Positions 1 through 7,856 of a DNA stretch of 51,553 nucleotides are shown piece after piece. A program made the position numbers and the translations under genes. The notes below the pieces were generated by a model. It did no database searches. It was not told the DNA's origin and saw nothing but the letters and a program-made list of their open reading frames with translations. Origin of the DNA: Myxococcales bacterium (GTDB lineage Bacteria; Myxococcota_A; Polyangia; Palsa-1104; SHYY01); assembly GCA_009692555.1 (NCBI GenBank), contig SHYY01000016.1, positions 1 through 51,553 on the forward strand, read 5' to 3'. Each line of letters opens with the position of its first letter. Within the stretch, counting starts at the first letter, position 1.

Positions 1-230
1 GGGCTCCGCGATGGAGTGCAAGGCGATCGTGGATGCCTTTGCGGTCCTGCAACTCGCCTTGGAAGACACTCGGCGACAGGCCATGGTGTTGCTGACCCGC
101 ATCGTGGAGATGCTCACGCGCTTGTGCCGGAGAGGTGATCCCCCGCGCGCGAGTGCCCCTGAATCGACTACGACTACGACTACGACTACGACTCCGTGAG
201 CGGAGGGACCCCCTTCTCCGTTAAGCGCCC
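1..230 (+). mobile_element. Partial copy of a TIR-bounded four-helix-bundle element
   Basis: This is the downstream part of the same element seen whole, on the other strand, at 51007-51553. It holds the end of the four-helix-bundle gene, four GACTAC hexamers (about 166-189), a GC-rich stretch, and the outer terminal repeat GTTAAGCGCCC (220-230). That repeat differs by one base from GTTAAGCACCC of the other copy. The two copies agree at most positions over about 230 bases but carry scattered substitutions, so they are related and not freshly duplicated. The upstream part lies outside the window. Calling it mobile is an inference from the repeats and copy number; there is no transposase. Confidence 0.6.
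2..199 (+). CDS. Four-helix-bundle protein (S23/IVP-like), C-terminal part only
   Basis: The frame is open at the left edge, so the start lies outside the window. Visible are the end of helix 3 and helix 4 (GSAMECKAIVDAF, then LEDTRRQAMVLLTRIVEML), closely matching the full copy at 51038-51526. The family includes proteins encoded in 23S rRNA intervening sequences and the Avd proteins of diversity-generating retroelements; these are small pentameric helical bundles whose cellular role is mostly unknown. The tail STTTTTTTTTP is encoded by the GACTAC hexamer run, so the last dozen residues are a by-product of a simple repeat. TGA stop at 197-199. No rRNA gene or reverse transcriptase is nearby in the window. 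Confidence 0.7.
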   Translation, partial: GSAMECKAIVDAFAVLQLALEDTRRQAMVLLTRIVEMLTRLCRRGDPPRASAPESTTTTTTTTTP

Positions 231-246
231 GACGCCCAAGGCCTTC

Positions 247-275
247 TTGACAGCCCCGGCGGCGGGTGGAACATT
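247..275 (+). promoter_or_regulatory. Sigma-70-like promoter for the MshEN gene, probably leaderless
   Basis: TTGACA (247-252), a 17-base spacer, then AACATT (270-275). The -35 box is perfect and the -10 weak (3 of 6). The expected transcript start, about 282, is only a few bases before the GTG at 285, and I see no ribosome-binding site. This fits a leaderless or near-leaderless message. The -35 box lies 16 bases outside the end of the repeat element. Confidence 0.4.
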
Positions 276-284
276 CGCTGCGCC

Positions 285-1529
285 GTGACCTACATCGCGG
301 GCTCACTGCTGGTGCGCTACGGACTGATCCGGCACGAGCAGCTCGTCGAGGCGGAGCGACTGCGCCAGCTCGACGGCAACACACTGGGCGAATGCCTGGT
401 GCGCCTCGGCGTGCTCAACGAGGAGCAGCTGGTCAACTTCTACCAGCGACGCCTGATGGTGCCAAGGATCGCGGCGGCGCAGCTGGCCCGGGTCTCGTCG
501 CGCGCGATCGCCGCCCTGCCCGCGGACATGGTGGCCGAGTTTCGCGTGTTTCCCGTCGAGATCGACGCCGAGGGGACGATCACCCTGGCGATGGCCGACC
601 CGGCCGATACCCACGTGGTCGACGAGCTGACCTTCTTCACCGACCGCTTCTGCCAGCGCGCCGTCGCCACCGAGTCGCTGATCCGCGCAGCGATCGAACG
701 CTACTACCGCGTGCGCTTCGACGCCCCGCCGATCACCGCCCGGGTCGCGCAGCCGACGCCGGTCCCGCGCGCCGACGAGACGCTGCGGATGGCCGGCCTG
801 CCGCGCGTGGAGCCGGAGCCGGTGATGCTCCTCACCCAGATCAAGCACGCCGACGACACGCCGCTGCCCGCGCACGCGCCGATGCCACCGGACTCCCCGA
901 CTCCGCTCGCCGCTCGCCCCAACGAGGCCGAGGCGGAGGCGCCACCCCGGGGCCCACCCCAGCCCTCGCCAGACGACCCGAAGACCGACCCGATCCTCCT
1001 CACCCACCCGAAGGAGGTGGCTCCGAAGCGCCGCAAGATCACCCTCACCGGCCTCCAGGTCAACCCACCACCGGCGCCCCTCGCCGCGCTTCGCACCGCC
1101 GCGACGCGCGAGGCGATCGCCGCCATCCTCCTCGAATACCTGGCGGCGATGGCCCCGCGGGCGATCCTGTTCGTGATGCGCCGCGACCGCCTGGAGGGCT
1201 TCGACGGGCGCGGCGAGAAGCTCGATCCGTCGCTGGTCCAGCGGCTGGCGGTCTCGACCCACGAGCCCTCGCTCTTCAGCGACGTGATCCGCTCGCGCCT
1301 CCCCTACCGCGGTCCGCTGCCGGAGACGCCCGCCAATCGGGCCTTTGCCCAGTCCATCGACGCCCTCCCCGGCGAGGTGCTGCTGCTGCCGATCGCGGTG
1401 CGCGACCGCGTGATTGCGCTCGCCTACGCGGACGGTCTCTCGCGGGCGCTTCCCGATGCCTCGCTCCATGCCGTCAGCCGCGAGGCGGGCCAGGCCTACG
1501 AGCGGCTGATCCTCGAAAGCAAGCGTTAA
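285..1529 (+). CDS. MshEN (GspE N-terminal) domain protein with GAF-like C-terminus
   Basis: This is a 414-residue protein with a GTG start. Residues 1-130 look like the N-terminal domain of type II secretion/pilus ATPases (GspE/PilB/MshE), with two helical half-repeats: LLVRYGLIRHEQLVEAERL and LGECLVRLGVLNEEQLVNF. There is no ATPase domain, so this is a stand-alone MshEN protein. A Pro/Ala-rich linker (about 150-260) leads to a C-terminal domain (about 265-414) resembling a GAF fold. MshEN domains of MshE-type ATPases bind cyclic-di-GMP; whether this one does is an inference, although a PilZ gene lies at 15342. It has its own promoter and precedes a sigma-54 activator gene. Moderately sure of the N-terminal domain, less so of GAF. 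Confidence 0.75.
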   Translation: MTYIAGSLLVRYGLIRHEQLVEAERLRQLDGNTLGECLVRLGVLNEEQLVNFYQRRLMVPRIAAAQLARVSSRAIAALPADMVAEFRVFPVEIDAEGTITLAMADPADTHVVDELTFFTDRFCQRAVATESLIRAAIERYYRVRFDAPPITARVAQPTPVPRADETLRMAGLPRVEPEPVMLLTQIKHADDTPLPAHAPMPPDSPTPLAARPNEAEAEAPPRGPPQPSPDDPKTDPILLTHPKEVAPKRRKITLTGLQVNPPPAPLAALRTAATREAIAAILLEYLAAMAPRAILFVMRRDRLEGFDGRGEKLDPSLVQRLAVSTHEPSLFSDVIRSRLPYRGPLPETPANRAFAQSIDALPGEVLLLPIAVRDRVIALAYADGLSRALPDASLHAVSREAGQAYERLILESKR

Positions 1530-1559
1530 GATTCTAACGTGTCGTCCGCTCGGCCAGCC

Positions 1560-1580
1560 ACTGTCTGATTTCACGACAGT
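1560..1580 (+). other. Stem-loop after the MshEN gene
   Basis: Inverted repeat ACTGTC (1560-1565), 9-base loop, GACAGT (1575-1580), 31 bases after the TAA stop at 1529. There is no T-run, so it is a weak terminator candidate; it could equally be a protein-binding site upstream of the next gene. Confidence 0.25.
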
Positions 1581-1621
1581 CCAGACTCCCGGATCTATTG
1601 TCAGCCACGGCACCTGCAGGG

Positions 1622-1637
1622 TGGCCGGGTTCCTGCT
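1622..1637 (+). promoter_or_regulatory. Possible sigma-54 (-24/-12) promoter
   Basis: TGGCCGG, four bases, then CTGCT. The GG (1623-1624) and GC (1635-1636) are exactly ten bases apart, as sigma-54 requires. About three of the twelve conserved positions deviate from the consensus. It precedes the sigma-54 activator gene by about 50 bases, which would allow autoregulation, but this pattern can occur by chance. Confidence 0.25.
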
Positions 1638-1639
1638 AC

Positions 1640-1670
1640 TTGACGGGGTATTACCCCTACCCTGTACTAT
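1640..1670 (+). promoter_or_regulatory. Sigma-70-like promoter with central palindrome (operator candidate)
   Basis: TTGACG (1640-1645) and TACTAT (1665-1670) are 19 bases apart; TGTACT at 1663 would give 17. Between them is the perfect palindrome GGGGTA-T-TACCCC (1645-1657), a typical place for a repressor operator. A good ribosome-binding site (AAGGA, 1679-1683) follows, 5 bases before the ATG of the sigma-54 activator gene. Confidence 0.4.
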
Positions 1671-1688
1671 GGAGGGCGAAGGAAATTG

Positions 1689-4600
1689 ATGGACGTCCGC
1701 CGTACCCCCCCGCTGGAGCCTCGCCCGGCTCCTCTGCCGATCGCCGACCGCCGTGGCCTGCCGCGCTGCGTGGGGCGAGAGGGTGAGCTGGTGGCGCTGG
1801 AAAGGCTCCACGACGAGGCGCTCGCCACCGGCCGTGGGCGTGTGGCTCTCGTGACCGGGCCCGCGGGGATCGGCAAGTCGCGGCTGATGCAGGAGCTCCG
1901 GCGGCGGCTTCAGGGGCGCGGGGCCACCGTGGTGGAGGGGCGCTCGCGGGAGGGTGCGCGGGCGTTCCAGCCGCTGCTCGAGGTGGTCGAGGCGACGGTG
2001 CGTGCGCTCGGCGACCTCGGGGCGAGCCGGACCGCGGCCCATGGGCTCGAGGTCTGCGAGGCGCTGCAGGGGCGCAACGCGGCGCGGCCGGGAGGAGGGG
2101 AGGCGGCGGCCTCGGAGATGCGGCGGGTGGCCCTCTACGAGCGGCTGGCGGCCTTCCTGGCGGAGGCGGCGCGGATCCAGCCGCTGGTGATCGTCATCCA
2201 CGACCTTCACCTCGCGGACGCCGCGAGCCGCAAGCTCACGGCGCACCTCGCGCAGACGCGCTTCGCCTCGCCCGAGCTTCCGGCCTCGATCGAGGACCGG
2301 CTGCGCGGGCTGCTGGTGGTGACCTCGCGCGACGACGCTGGCGACTGGCTCGAGGGAGTGGCCGCCGAGCGGGTGGCGCTTTGCGGGCTGGACGACGGCG
2401 GGATCCGCGAGTTCCTGCAGTCGCCGGAGGTGGTCCAGTTTTTCGCCGAGGCGACCGGAGGACGTCCTCGCGCCCTGGAGGCGCTCCTCGAGGCACGGCC
2501 TGCCGATGCCGACGAGCTGTTCCACGCCCTGCGCGGGCGGCTCTCCCCCGAGGCAGGGCGGATCCTGCGGGCGCTCTCGGTCTACGGGCGCCCGGCGAGC
2601 CCGGACGCGCTCTACCGACTTTCGGGCGGCCGCCCCGGCCCGCACGAGCCGCTGGGCGACGAGGTCGTCCGGGCGGTCACCGAGCTCGTCGAGGCCAGGC
2701 TGCTCTCCAAGGTGGTGGTCGACGGGGAGCTGCGCCTGGGCTTCACCCGATCGGCGGACGAGGAGGCGACCTACCAGGCGCAAGGCGAGGCGGATCGCAG
2801 GCTCCTGCACGCGCAGGTCGGGCGCTTCCTGGCCGAGCGCGGCGACGAGGCGGACGTCGTGGCAGCGGCCGAGCACCTGTGCCGCGGCGGCGCGGGCGAG
2901 GTCGCCGTCGACGCGGCGTTGACCGCCGGCGAGCGCCTCGAGCTGACCTTCGGCTACGACCGCGCGCTGGCCCTCTACGGGCGCGCGCACGCGCTCACCA
3001 CCCGGGACGATATGCGCGAGGAGCTGGAGCGGCGCAGCGTCGAGCTCGGGCGTCTGACCGGAGACTACGCCGGTGCCCTCGAGAATGCCGAGCGCCTGCG
3101 CTGGCGCGCCCCGAACGACGCCTCGGTCCACCGGCGGATCGGTCAGCTCCACCTCCTGCGCGACGAGTTTGCCCTGGCCCGCTCTGCCCTCGGGCGGGCC
3201 CGCGAGCTCGCCGACGCGGACGAGATGGCGCGGGTCCTCGCCGCCTTCGCCGAGGTGTGCTTCCTCGACGGCCACCCGGCCGAGGCCCGAGCGACCTGCG
3301 AGGCCGGCCTGGCGGCGATCCCGGCGGAGGCCTCCGCGCACGGCGACGGCGAGGCGTACCGGCTGCGTCTGGAGATCCGCAACACCCTCGGCAAGGTCCA
3401 CCTCGCCGAGGGGCGTTACGCCGACGCGGCCACGCTGTTCGCCGAGAACCTCGCCGAGGCCCGCGCCCACCGCATCGTCTACGAGGAGACCCGGGCGCTG
3501 ATCAACCAGGGGATCGCGCACCTCCGCCTCGGCGACGACGGGCGGGCGGCGGAGTGCTACCAGGCAGCGCTCCAGGTGGCGGACGCCTCGCTCGACCACC
3601 GCCACCGCGCCTTCTGCCTCCAGAACCTCGGGGTGCTCGCGCAGTCGAAGAGCAACTACGGGGCTGCGCTGCGCCACTTCCAGGACGCTGTGGCGGCCTT
3701 CAAGAAGATCGGCCACCGCGGGCGCTTGGCGTGGCTGGCGGTCAACCTGTCGTGGCTCTACCTCGACCTCGGAGCACAGGAAAAGGCGGTGGCGACGGCC
3801 GCGCTGGCCGACCGGCTCGCAGGCGGCAACGAGGCCTCGGCGGTGGCGATCAACCGGGCGGTGATCGCCGGCCGGATCGCGCGCGGCGCCGGCGACCCGG
3901 ACACCGCCCGGCTGCGCTTCGAGGAGGCGCGGGCGCTCGCGCGGCGCTCGGACAACCGGGAGCGCTTCGCCGAGGCCACGCTCTACCTGGGACGCCTCGA
4001 TCTCGACAGCGGGGACATCGCGGCGACCGAACGCCTGCTCGGCGAGCTCGACCACGGTGCGCCCGCGGCGGGCTACTCCCAGGCCATCCGCGCCCGCGCG
4101 CTGCTTCTGGCGGGTGAGACCTCCGCCGCCGGATCGGCCCGGGACCGCCTCGCCATGGCTCGCAGGGCGCTTTGCGAATCGACCGAGATCTTCCACCGGG
4201 TCGGTGATCTCGATGGCGAGTGGCGCAGCCACTTCGCTCTCGGCCAGGTCGCTCAGGCCGCCGGCGATCCCGCCGAAGCCGATCGGCGGACGCGCCTCGC
4301 CGGCCGGATCGACGAACAGCTGCGCGCTCGCGTGCCCGAGGAGCTGCGCGCCGGCTTCGCGGCCGACAAGGCGCGCCGCGCCCTCGAGCACGCGCTGGCG
4401 ATGCCGTCGAGCCGCCCACCCTCCCCCGTGGGGCCCGAGTCCGCCCCGCCACACCTGACCCTGGTGCGACCCGGGACGGGCGCGGCACCCCAGCCGTCCC
4501 CGGCGCCGTCGCCCGCGCCACCGCCGGCGAGTGACCGCTACCGGCGCATCCTCGGCAGCCATCCGCGGCTCCGGCAGGTCTTCGCGCTGATGGACAAGGT

Positions 4601-5579
4601 TGCGCCGCACGACTCGCTGGTGCTGATCCGGGGCGAGTCGGGGACGGGCAAGGAGCTGATCGCCGACGCGCTGCACGCCGGATCGACCCGCAGAGCCCGG
4701 CCGCTGGTGAAGATCAACTGCGGCGCGCTGGTCGAGTCGCTGCTGCTCTCCGAGCTGTTCGGCCACGAGCGCGGCGCCTTCACCGGCGCGGTCCAGCGCA
4801 AGAAGGGGCGCTTCGAGGCCGCCGACGGGGGGACCCTCTTCCTCGACGAGATCGGCGACATCTCGCAGAAGACCCAGGTGGCGCTCCTGCGCGTGCTGCA
4901 GGAGCGGGTGTTCGAGCGGGTGGGATCGAACACGCCGGTCAAGGTCGACGTCCGGATCCTGTGCGCGACCCACCGCGACCTCGAGGCGATGGTGGCGCGC
5001 GGCGAGTTCCGCGAGGACCTCTACTACCGTCTGAAGGGGATCCAGATCGACCTGCCGCCTCTCCGCGAACGCGCAGAGGACATCCCGGCGCTCGCCGAGG
5101 CGTTCCTCGAACGGATCGCAAAGGAGCGCGGCACGCCGGTCAAGCGCCTCGCCCAGGGCACCGTCGACCTCCTGTGCCGCTACGGCTGGCCCGGCAACGT
5201 GCGGGAGCTCGACAATGTCCTCCGCTCGGTGTCGCTGTTCGCCGACGGGGAGGTGATCGTCCTCCGCGACTTCGCCGACTACACCGAGATCCTCCGCGAA
5301 CCGCGCCGGGTGGCCGCGCCCGGCCGCGAGCCGGCCCCGCAAAGGACGCCCGCCCTGGCGCCGCCCGCGGACGCCGCCAGCGACGGGAACAGCGGCGCAT
5401 GGGACCGCCTGGGCGCCGAAGGGATCGGCCTCCGCGAGCTGCAGGAGAAGATCGAGATCGAATGCATCACCCGCGCCCTCCACGAGGCGCGCGGCAACAT
5501 CACCCGCGCCGCGGAGCTGCTGAAGATGAAGCGGCCGCGGCTCTCGCAGTTGATCAAGGAATACAGGATCGCGCTCTAG
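1689..5579 (+). CDS. Sigma-54-dependent activator with N-terminal AAA/STAND-like ATPase and TPR sensor
   Basis: About 1,296 residues, starting at the ATG behind AAGGA. An in-frame TTG three bases earlier is less well placed. Order: a P-loop ATPase of the AAA_16/ORC type (Walker A GPAGIGKS near residue 57); a long helical TPR region (about 380-900); a disordered Pro-rich linker; a sigma-54 AAA+ domain with Walker A GESGTGKE (about 982), the sigma-54 contact loop GAFTGA (about 1027) and Walker B LFLDEIG (about 1050); and a Fis-type helix-turn-helix at the end. Enhancer-binding proteins use ATP to open sigma-54 promoters. Here a MalT-like ATPase-TPR sensor replaces the usual receiver or GAF domain, so the signal is probably a ligand or partner protein. 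A lipoprotein gene follows 20 bases downstream. All catalytic motifs are intact. Confidence 0.92.
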   Translation: MDVRRTPPLEPRPAPLPIADRRGLPRCVGREGELVALERLHDEALATGRGRVALVTGPAGIGKSRLMQELRRRLQGRGATVVEGRSREGARAFQPLLEVVEATVRALGDLGASRTAAHGLEVCEALQGRNAARPGGGEAAASEMRRVALYERLAAFLAEAARIQPLVIVIHDLHLADAASRKLTAHLAQTRFASPELPASIEDRLRGLLVVTSRDDAGDWLEGVAAERVALCGLDDGGIREFLQSPEVVQFFAEATGGRPRALEALLEARPADADELFHALRGRLSPEAGRILRALSVYGRPASPDALYRLSGGRPGPHEPLGDEVVRAVTELVEARLLSKVVVDGELRLGFTRSADEEATYQAQGEADRRLLHAQVGRFLAERGDEADVVAAAEHLCRGGAGEVAVDAALTAGERLELTFGYDRALALYGRAHALTTRDDMREELERRSVELGRLTGDYAGALENAERLRWRAPNDASVHRRIGQLHLLRDEFALARSALGRARELADADEMARVLAAFAEVCFLDGHPAEARATCEAGLAAIPAEASAHGDGEAYRLRLEIRNTLGKVHLAEGRYADAATLFAENLAEARAHRIVYEETRALINQGIAHLRLGDDGRAAECYQAALQVADASLDHRHRAFCLQNLGVLAQSKSNYGAALRHFQDAVAAFKKIGHRGRLAWLAVNLSWLYLDLGAQEKAVATAALADRLAGGNEASAVAINRAVIAGRIARGAGDPDTARLRFEEARALARRSDNRERFAEATLYLGRLDLDSGDIAATERLLGELDHGAPAAGYSQAIRARALLLAGETSAAGSARDRLAMARRALCESTEIFHRVGDLDGEWRSHFALGQVAQAAGDPAEADRRTRLAGRIDEQLRARVPEELRAGFAADKARRALEHALAMPSSRPPSPVGPESAPPHLTLVRPGTGAAPQPSPAPSPAPPPASDRYRRILGSHPRLRQVFALMDKVAPHDSLVLIRGESGTGKELIADALHAGSTRRARPLVKINCGALVESLLLSELFGHERGAFTGAVQRKKGRFEAADGGTLFLDEIGDISQKTQVALLRVLQERVFERVGSNTPVKVDVRILCATHRDLEAMVARGEFREDLYYRLKGIQIDLPPLRERAEDIPALAEAFLERIAKERGTPVKRLAQGTVDLLCRYGWPGNVRELDNVLRSVSLFADGEVIVLRDFADYTEILREPRRVAAPGREPAPQRTPALAPPADAASDGNSGAWDRLGAEGIGLRELQEKIEIECITRALHEARGNITRAAELLKMKRPRLSQLIKEYRIAL

Positions 5580-5599
5580 CGCGCACCGGGGACACGACC

Positions 5600-6073
5600 A
5601 TGAGAACGACCGTGAAGATGAGTCTGGTGGCGGTGGTGGCGGCCCTCGGCGCCGGTTGCGGTGGCGCGGTCATCTTTGATGGCGAGCCGGGACGGTCCGG
5701 CGTCGCGCTGTCCGCGCCCGATCTGCCGGCCTGTGGGCAGGTCACGGTGCCACCCGGGGAGGTCTCCCTGGAAGACGTGGCGGGCAGCGCGAGGATGGTG
5801 GTTCAAATCGGGCGCGGGCCTGCGGCGAGGAGAGTCTGCGAAGGCACACTCGCGCAGATCGAGCGCGCCGGCTTGCTCGATCGGGGCCCACGCTTCGGCC
5901 GCGACCGCGCCGAGAACGATCCGATGCCCGCCGACGGGGAGCATCCCGACGAGAACGATCCGATGCCGGCGCACGGCGGTCACCCCGCGGACAACGACCC
6001 GATGCCGGCCCAGGGCGATCACCCGGTCGACACCGCAGGCACTGTGCACACCCCCGCCCCCGCCGTCCCGTAG
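5600..6073 (+). CDS. Small lipoprotein with three 13-residue tandem repeats
   Basis: 157 residues, ATG start 20 bases after the activator gene, probably co-transcribed. The N-terminus is a lipoprotein signal (hydrophobic stretch ending LGAGCGG, with the lipidated Cys near residue 20). The middle has no family I recognise. Near the C-terminus a 13-residue unit occurs three times in tandem: ENDPMPADGEHPD, ENDPMPAHGGHPA, DNDPMPAQGDHPV. The matching DNA is three 39-base units. The unit is acidic, His- and Pro-rich and probably unstructured; the regular Asp and His spacing could suit metal binding, which is speculation. Its TAG stop directly abuts the stop of the convergent gene at 6074, leaving no intergenic base. 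Confidence 0.75.
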   Translation: MRTTVKMSLVAVVAALGAGCGGAVIFDGEPGRSGVALSAPDLPACGQVTVPPGEVSLEDVAGSARMVVQIGRGPAARRVCEGTLAQIERAGLLDRGPRFGRDRAENDPMPADGEHPDENDPMPAHGGHPADNDPMPAQGDHPVDTAGTVHTPAPAVP

Positions 6074-7633
6074 CTACAGCAGGTAGGTCGTTCCGTCGCC
6101 GCTCAGGCGCGCCTCTCCGACGAGGAGGGCGTGGTTCAGTAGCTCGCGGCGGGCCGCCTCCACGCGCAGCGACTCCCACAGCACCGGGTGCGACGAGACC
6201 ACCTCATAGAAGTCGCGCGGGGGAAGCTGCACCACCTCGGTGGTCCGCGTGGCGCGCACCGTCGCCGAGGCCACGCCCCCCTTTAGCAGCGACATCTCGC
6301 CGAAATAGCTCCCCTCGCCGAGCACCGCCAGCGGCAACTCGACCTCCCCTTCGCGATGCACCACCTCGACCTCCCCGACCAGGATCAGGTACAGCCCGGC
6401 TCCCGGCTGGCCCTCTGCGATGATCTCCGCCGCGCGTCCGAAGCGGCGCGGGCGAAAGCGCCCCGACACCTCCTCCCGTTGCACTGCGGAGAGCGGGGCG
6501 AAGAACGGCGCCGTGGCGATCAGCGTCTCCATCAGGCGCTGGCTGTAGAAGCGCCGGAGCGTGCGCGCGACCCCCGGGTGCGCGGCGGTCAGCTCGTCGA
6601 CCAGCTGGCGCGAGATCTCCAGCAGCTCGACCGCCTCGACCACCTCCACCGAGGCATGGCGCCGCTGATCGGAGAGCACCGCGAACTCGCCAAAGAAGGA
6701 CCCCGCGCCGAGCCGGGCCAGCTCGACGCCGGCCTTTTGCACCCGCACCGACCCGGACGAGATGAGGTAGCAGGCATCACCCGGCTCGCCCTCCTTCAGG
6801 AGCAGCACCCCGGCGGGCTCCCGGCGCACGCGCAGGCGTGCCACCAGCTCGAGGAACGCCGCGCGCGGGAGATCGCCTAGCAGCGGGAAGGGCGGGGGAG
6901 GGTTCGCCGGATCGGGGCTGGGCCACGGCACGCGGAGCGCCGCGGCGAGCTGGGCGCGGTCCTCGTCGGCGAGCTCCCGGACATCGGGGTCGGTGTCGCG
7001 TCCCTGCGAAGAGTCGGCGGCTCCCTCGTCGCTCCGGGGCATCGCGCGCGCCCCGATCGGCCGCCCCATCGGATTGGTCGCCGGCGTCACCCGCGGATCG
7101 AACGCGCCGCCGCGCAGGTCGACCACCTGGGCCGTCGCGACGCGGATCGCCGTGCGATCGGAGTCGTCCGGATCCGCCGAGGCAGGCGGGCTCGGATAGC
7201 CAAGCCGGGTGTTCGCCCCGTCGTCAAAGTCGATCGAGATCAGGTCGGTGACCGCCGGCGACGGCGGCAGCGGCAGCGGCGTGTCCTCCTCCACCTGGCC
7301 GGCCGACTCCGAAAAATCGCCCCACTGCGGGGCCGCATTCGCCGGCCGACGCTCACGGGCGGATCGCTTGCCCGCGATCGACTCGAGCAGATCCACCGTC
7401 GGGCGATGCCCGGGATCAACCTCCAGGGTGCCGCGGCAGACCACGATCGCCTGGGCGTATCGCCCCTCGTCGGCGTAGGCGGTGGCGACGCCGAGGTAGA
7501 GGTCGATCGCGTCCGCGTGCCGCCCCAGCTGGTGCAACGCAGCGGCCAGCTCGAGCCGGCGCGCGATGCTCGACGGGTCGGCCTGGACCGCGCCCGACAG
7601 CTCCTTCACGCGCTCCAGCCGTGCGTCGGTCAC
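6074..7633 (-). CDS. TPR protein with two cyclic-nucleotide-binding domains
   Basis: 519 residues from the GTG at 7633. The frame stays open farther upstream, but that part crosses an inverted-repeat element and looks non-coding. Residues 1-80 form TPR-like helices (LELAAALHQLGRHADAIDLY, then YADEGRYAQAIVVCRG). A low-complexity linker follows. The C-terminal half holds two consecutive CRP/cNMP-binding beta-barrels, each with the phosphate-cassette-like GSFFGEFAVLS or GSYFGEMSLLK. There is no helix-turn-helix and no catalytic domain, so it is probably a cyclic-nucleotide-responsive scaffold, not a transcription factor. The second cassette keeps Gly-Glu but lacks the usual following Arg, so ligand binding is not assured. 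The start codon is at the edge of a perfect 20-bp inverted repeat. Confidence 0.85.
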   Translation of the reverse strand: MTDARLERVKELSGAVQADPSSIARRLELAAALHQLGRHADAIDLYLGVATAYADEGRYAQAIVVCRGTLEVDPGHRPTVDLLESIAGKRSARERRPANAAPQWGDFSESAGQVEEDTPLPLPPSPAVTDLISIDFDDGANTRLGYPSPPASADPDDSDRTAIRVATAQVVDLRGGAFDPRVTPATNPMGRPIGARAMPRSDEGAADSSQGRDTDPDVRELADEDRAQLAAALRVPWPSPDPANPPPPFPLLGDLPRAAFLELVARLRVRREPAGVLLLKEGEPGDACYLISSGSVRVQKAGVELARLGAGSFFGEFAVLSDQRRHASVEVVEAVELLEISRQLVDELTAAHPGVARTLRRFYSQRLMETLIATAPFFAPLSAVQREEVSGRFRPRRFGRAAEIIAEGQPGAGLYLILVGEVEVVHREGEVELPLAVLGEGSYFGEMSLLKGGVASATVRATRTTEVVQLPPRDFYEVVSSHPVLWESLRVEAARRELLNHALLVGEARLSGDGTTYLL

Positions 7634-7834
7634 CAGGAGCCTGTTGGGGTAAGGCGCCGTAGCGAGGCCGCCGAAACCGAGGCCAGGCGAGGAGCGACGA
7701 CGACGGACTGCTTTCTGCAATCCGAGGAGAGGCGACGTTGCTCTCCGAGCTTGCTGCACGTCGGCGATTGCCGACGAAGCATGGCCGAAGGGATCGGCGA
7801 CCGCAGTAGGCACATTACCCCAACAGGCTCCTGG
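7633..7834. repeat. 202-bp segment bounded by a perfect 20-bp inverted repeat
   Basis: The left arm CCAGGAGCCTGTTGGGGTAA (7633-7652) and its exact reverse complement (7815-7834) flank 162 bases. The inside contains a REP-like hairpin repeat (7733-7777). The element fills most of the gap between the genes at 6074-7633 and 7857-8432. In a minus-strand transcript the far arm could pair with the sequence just before and including the first base of the GTG start of the cNMP gene. It may be a MITE-like insertion or a translational control structure. I see no target-site duplication. Confidence 0.7.
7733..7777 (-). repeat. REP-like repeat R2, copy 1
   Basis: About 45 bases containing the hairpin GTCGGC-GATT-GCCGAC, followed on the minus strand by GTGCAGCAAGCTCGG. 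A clearly related copy occurs at 48955-49001 in opposite orientation. A G-U type change keeps the second copy's hairpin pairable. This resembles a dispersed palindromic (REP) family. Confidence 0.6.
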
Positions 7835-7856
7835 GTATTGACCCTCGGACGGAACG

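Noticed and set aside
266..1537. Plus-strand frame overlapping the MshEN gene in another register
   Set aside because: Arg/Pro-rich low-complexity translation with no domain; the 285-1529 frame has the recognisable half-repeats.
303..5483. A very long minus-strand open frame opposite the MshEN and sigma-54 activator genes
   Set aside because: Stop codons are rare in antisense frames of high-GC genes. Its translation is Arg/Ala/Gly/Glu-rich without domains, while the plus-strand frames carry clear catalytic motifs.
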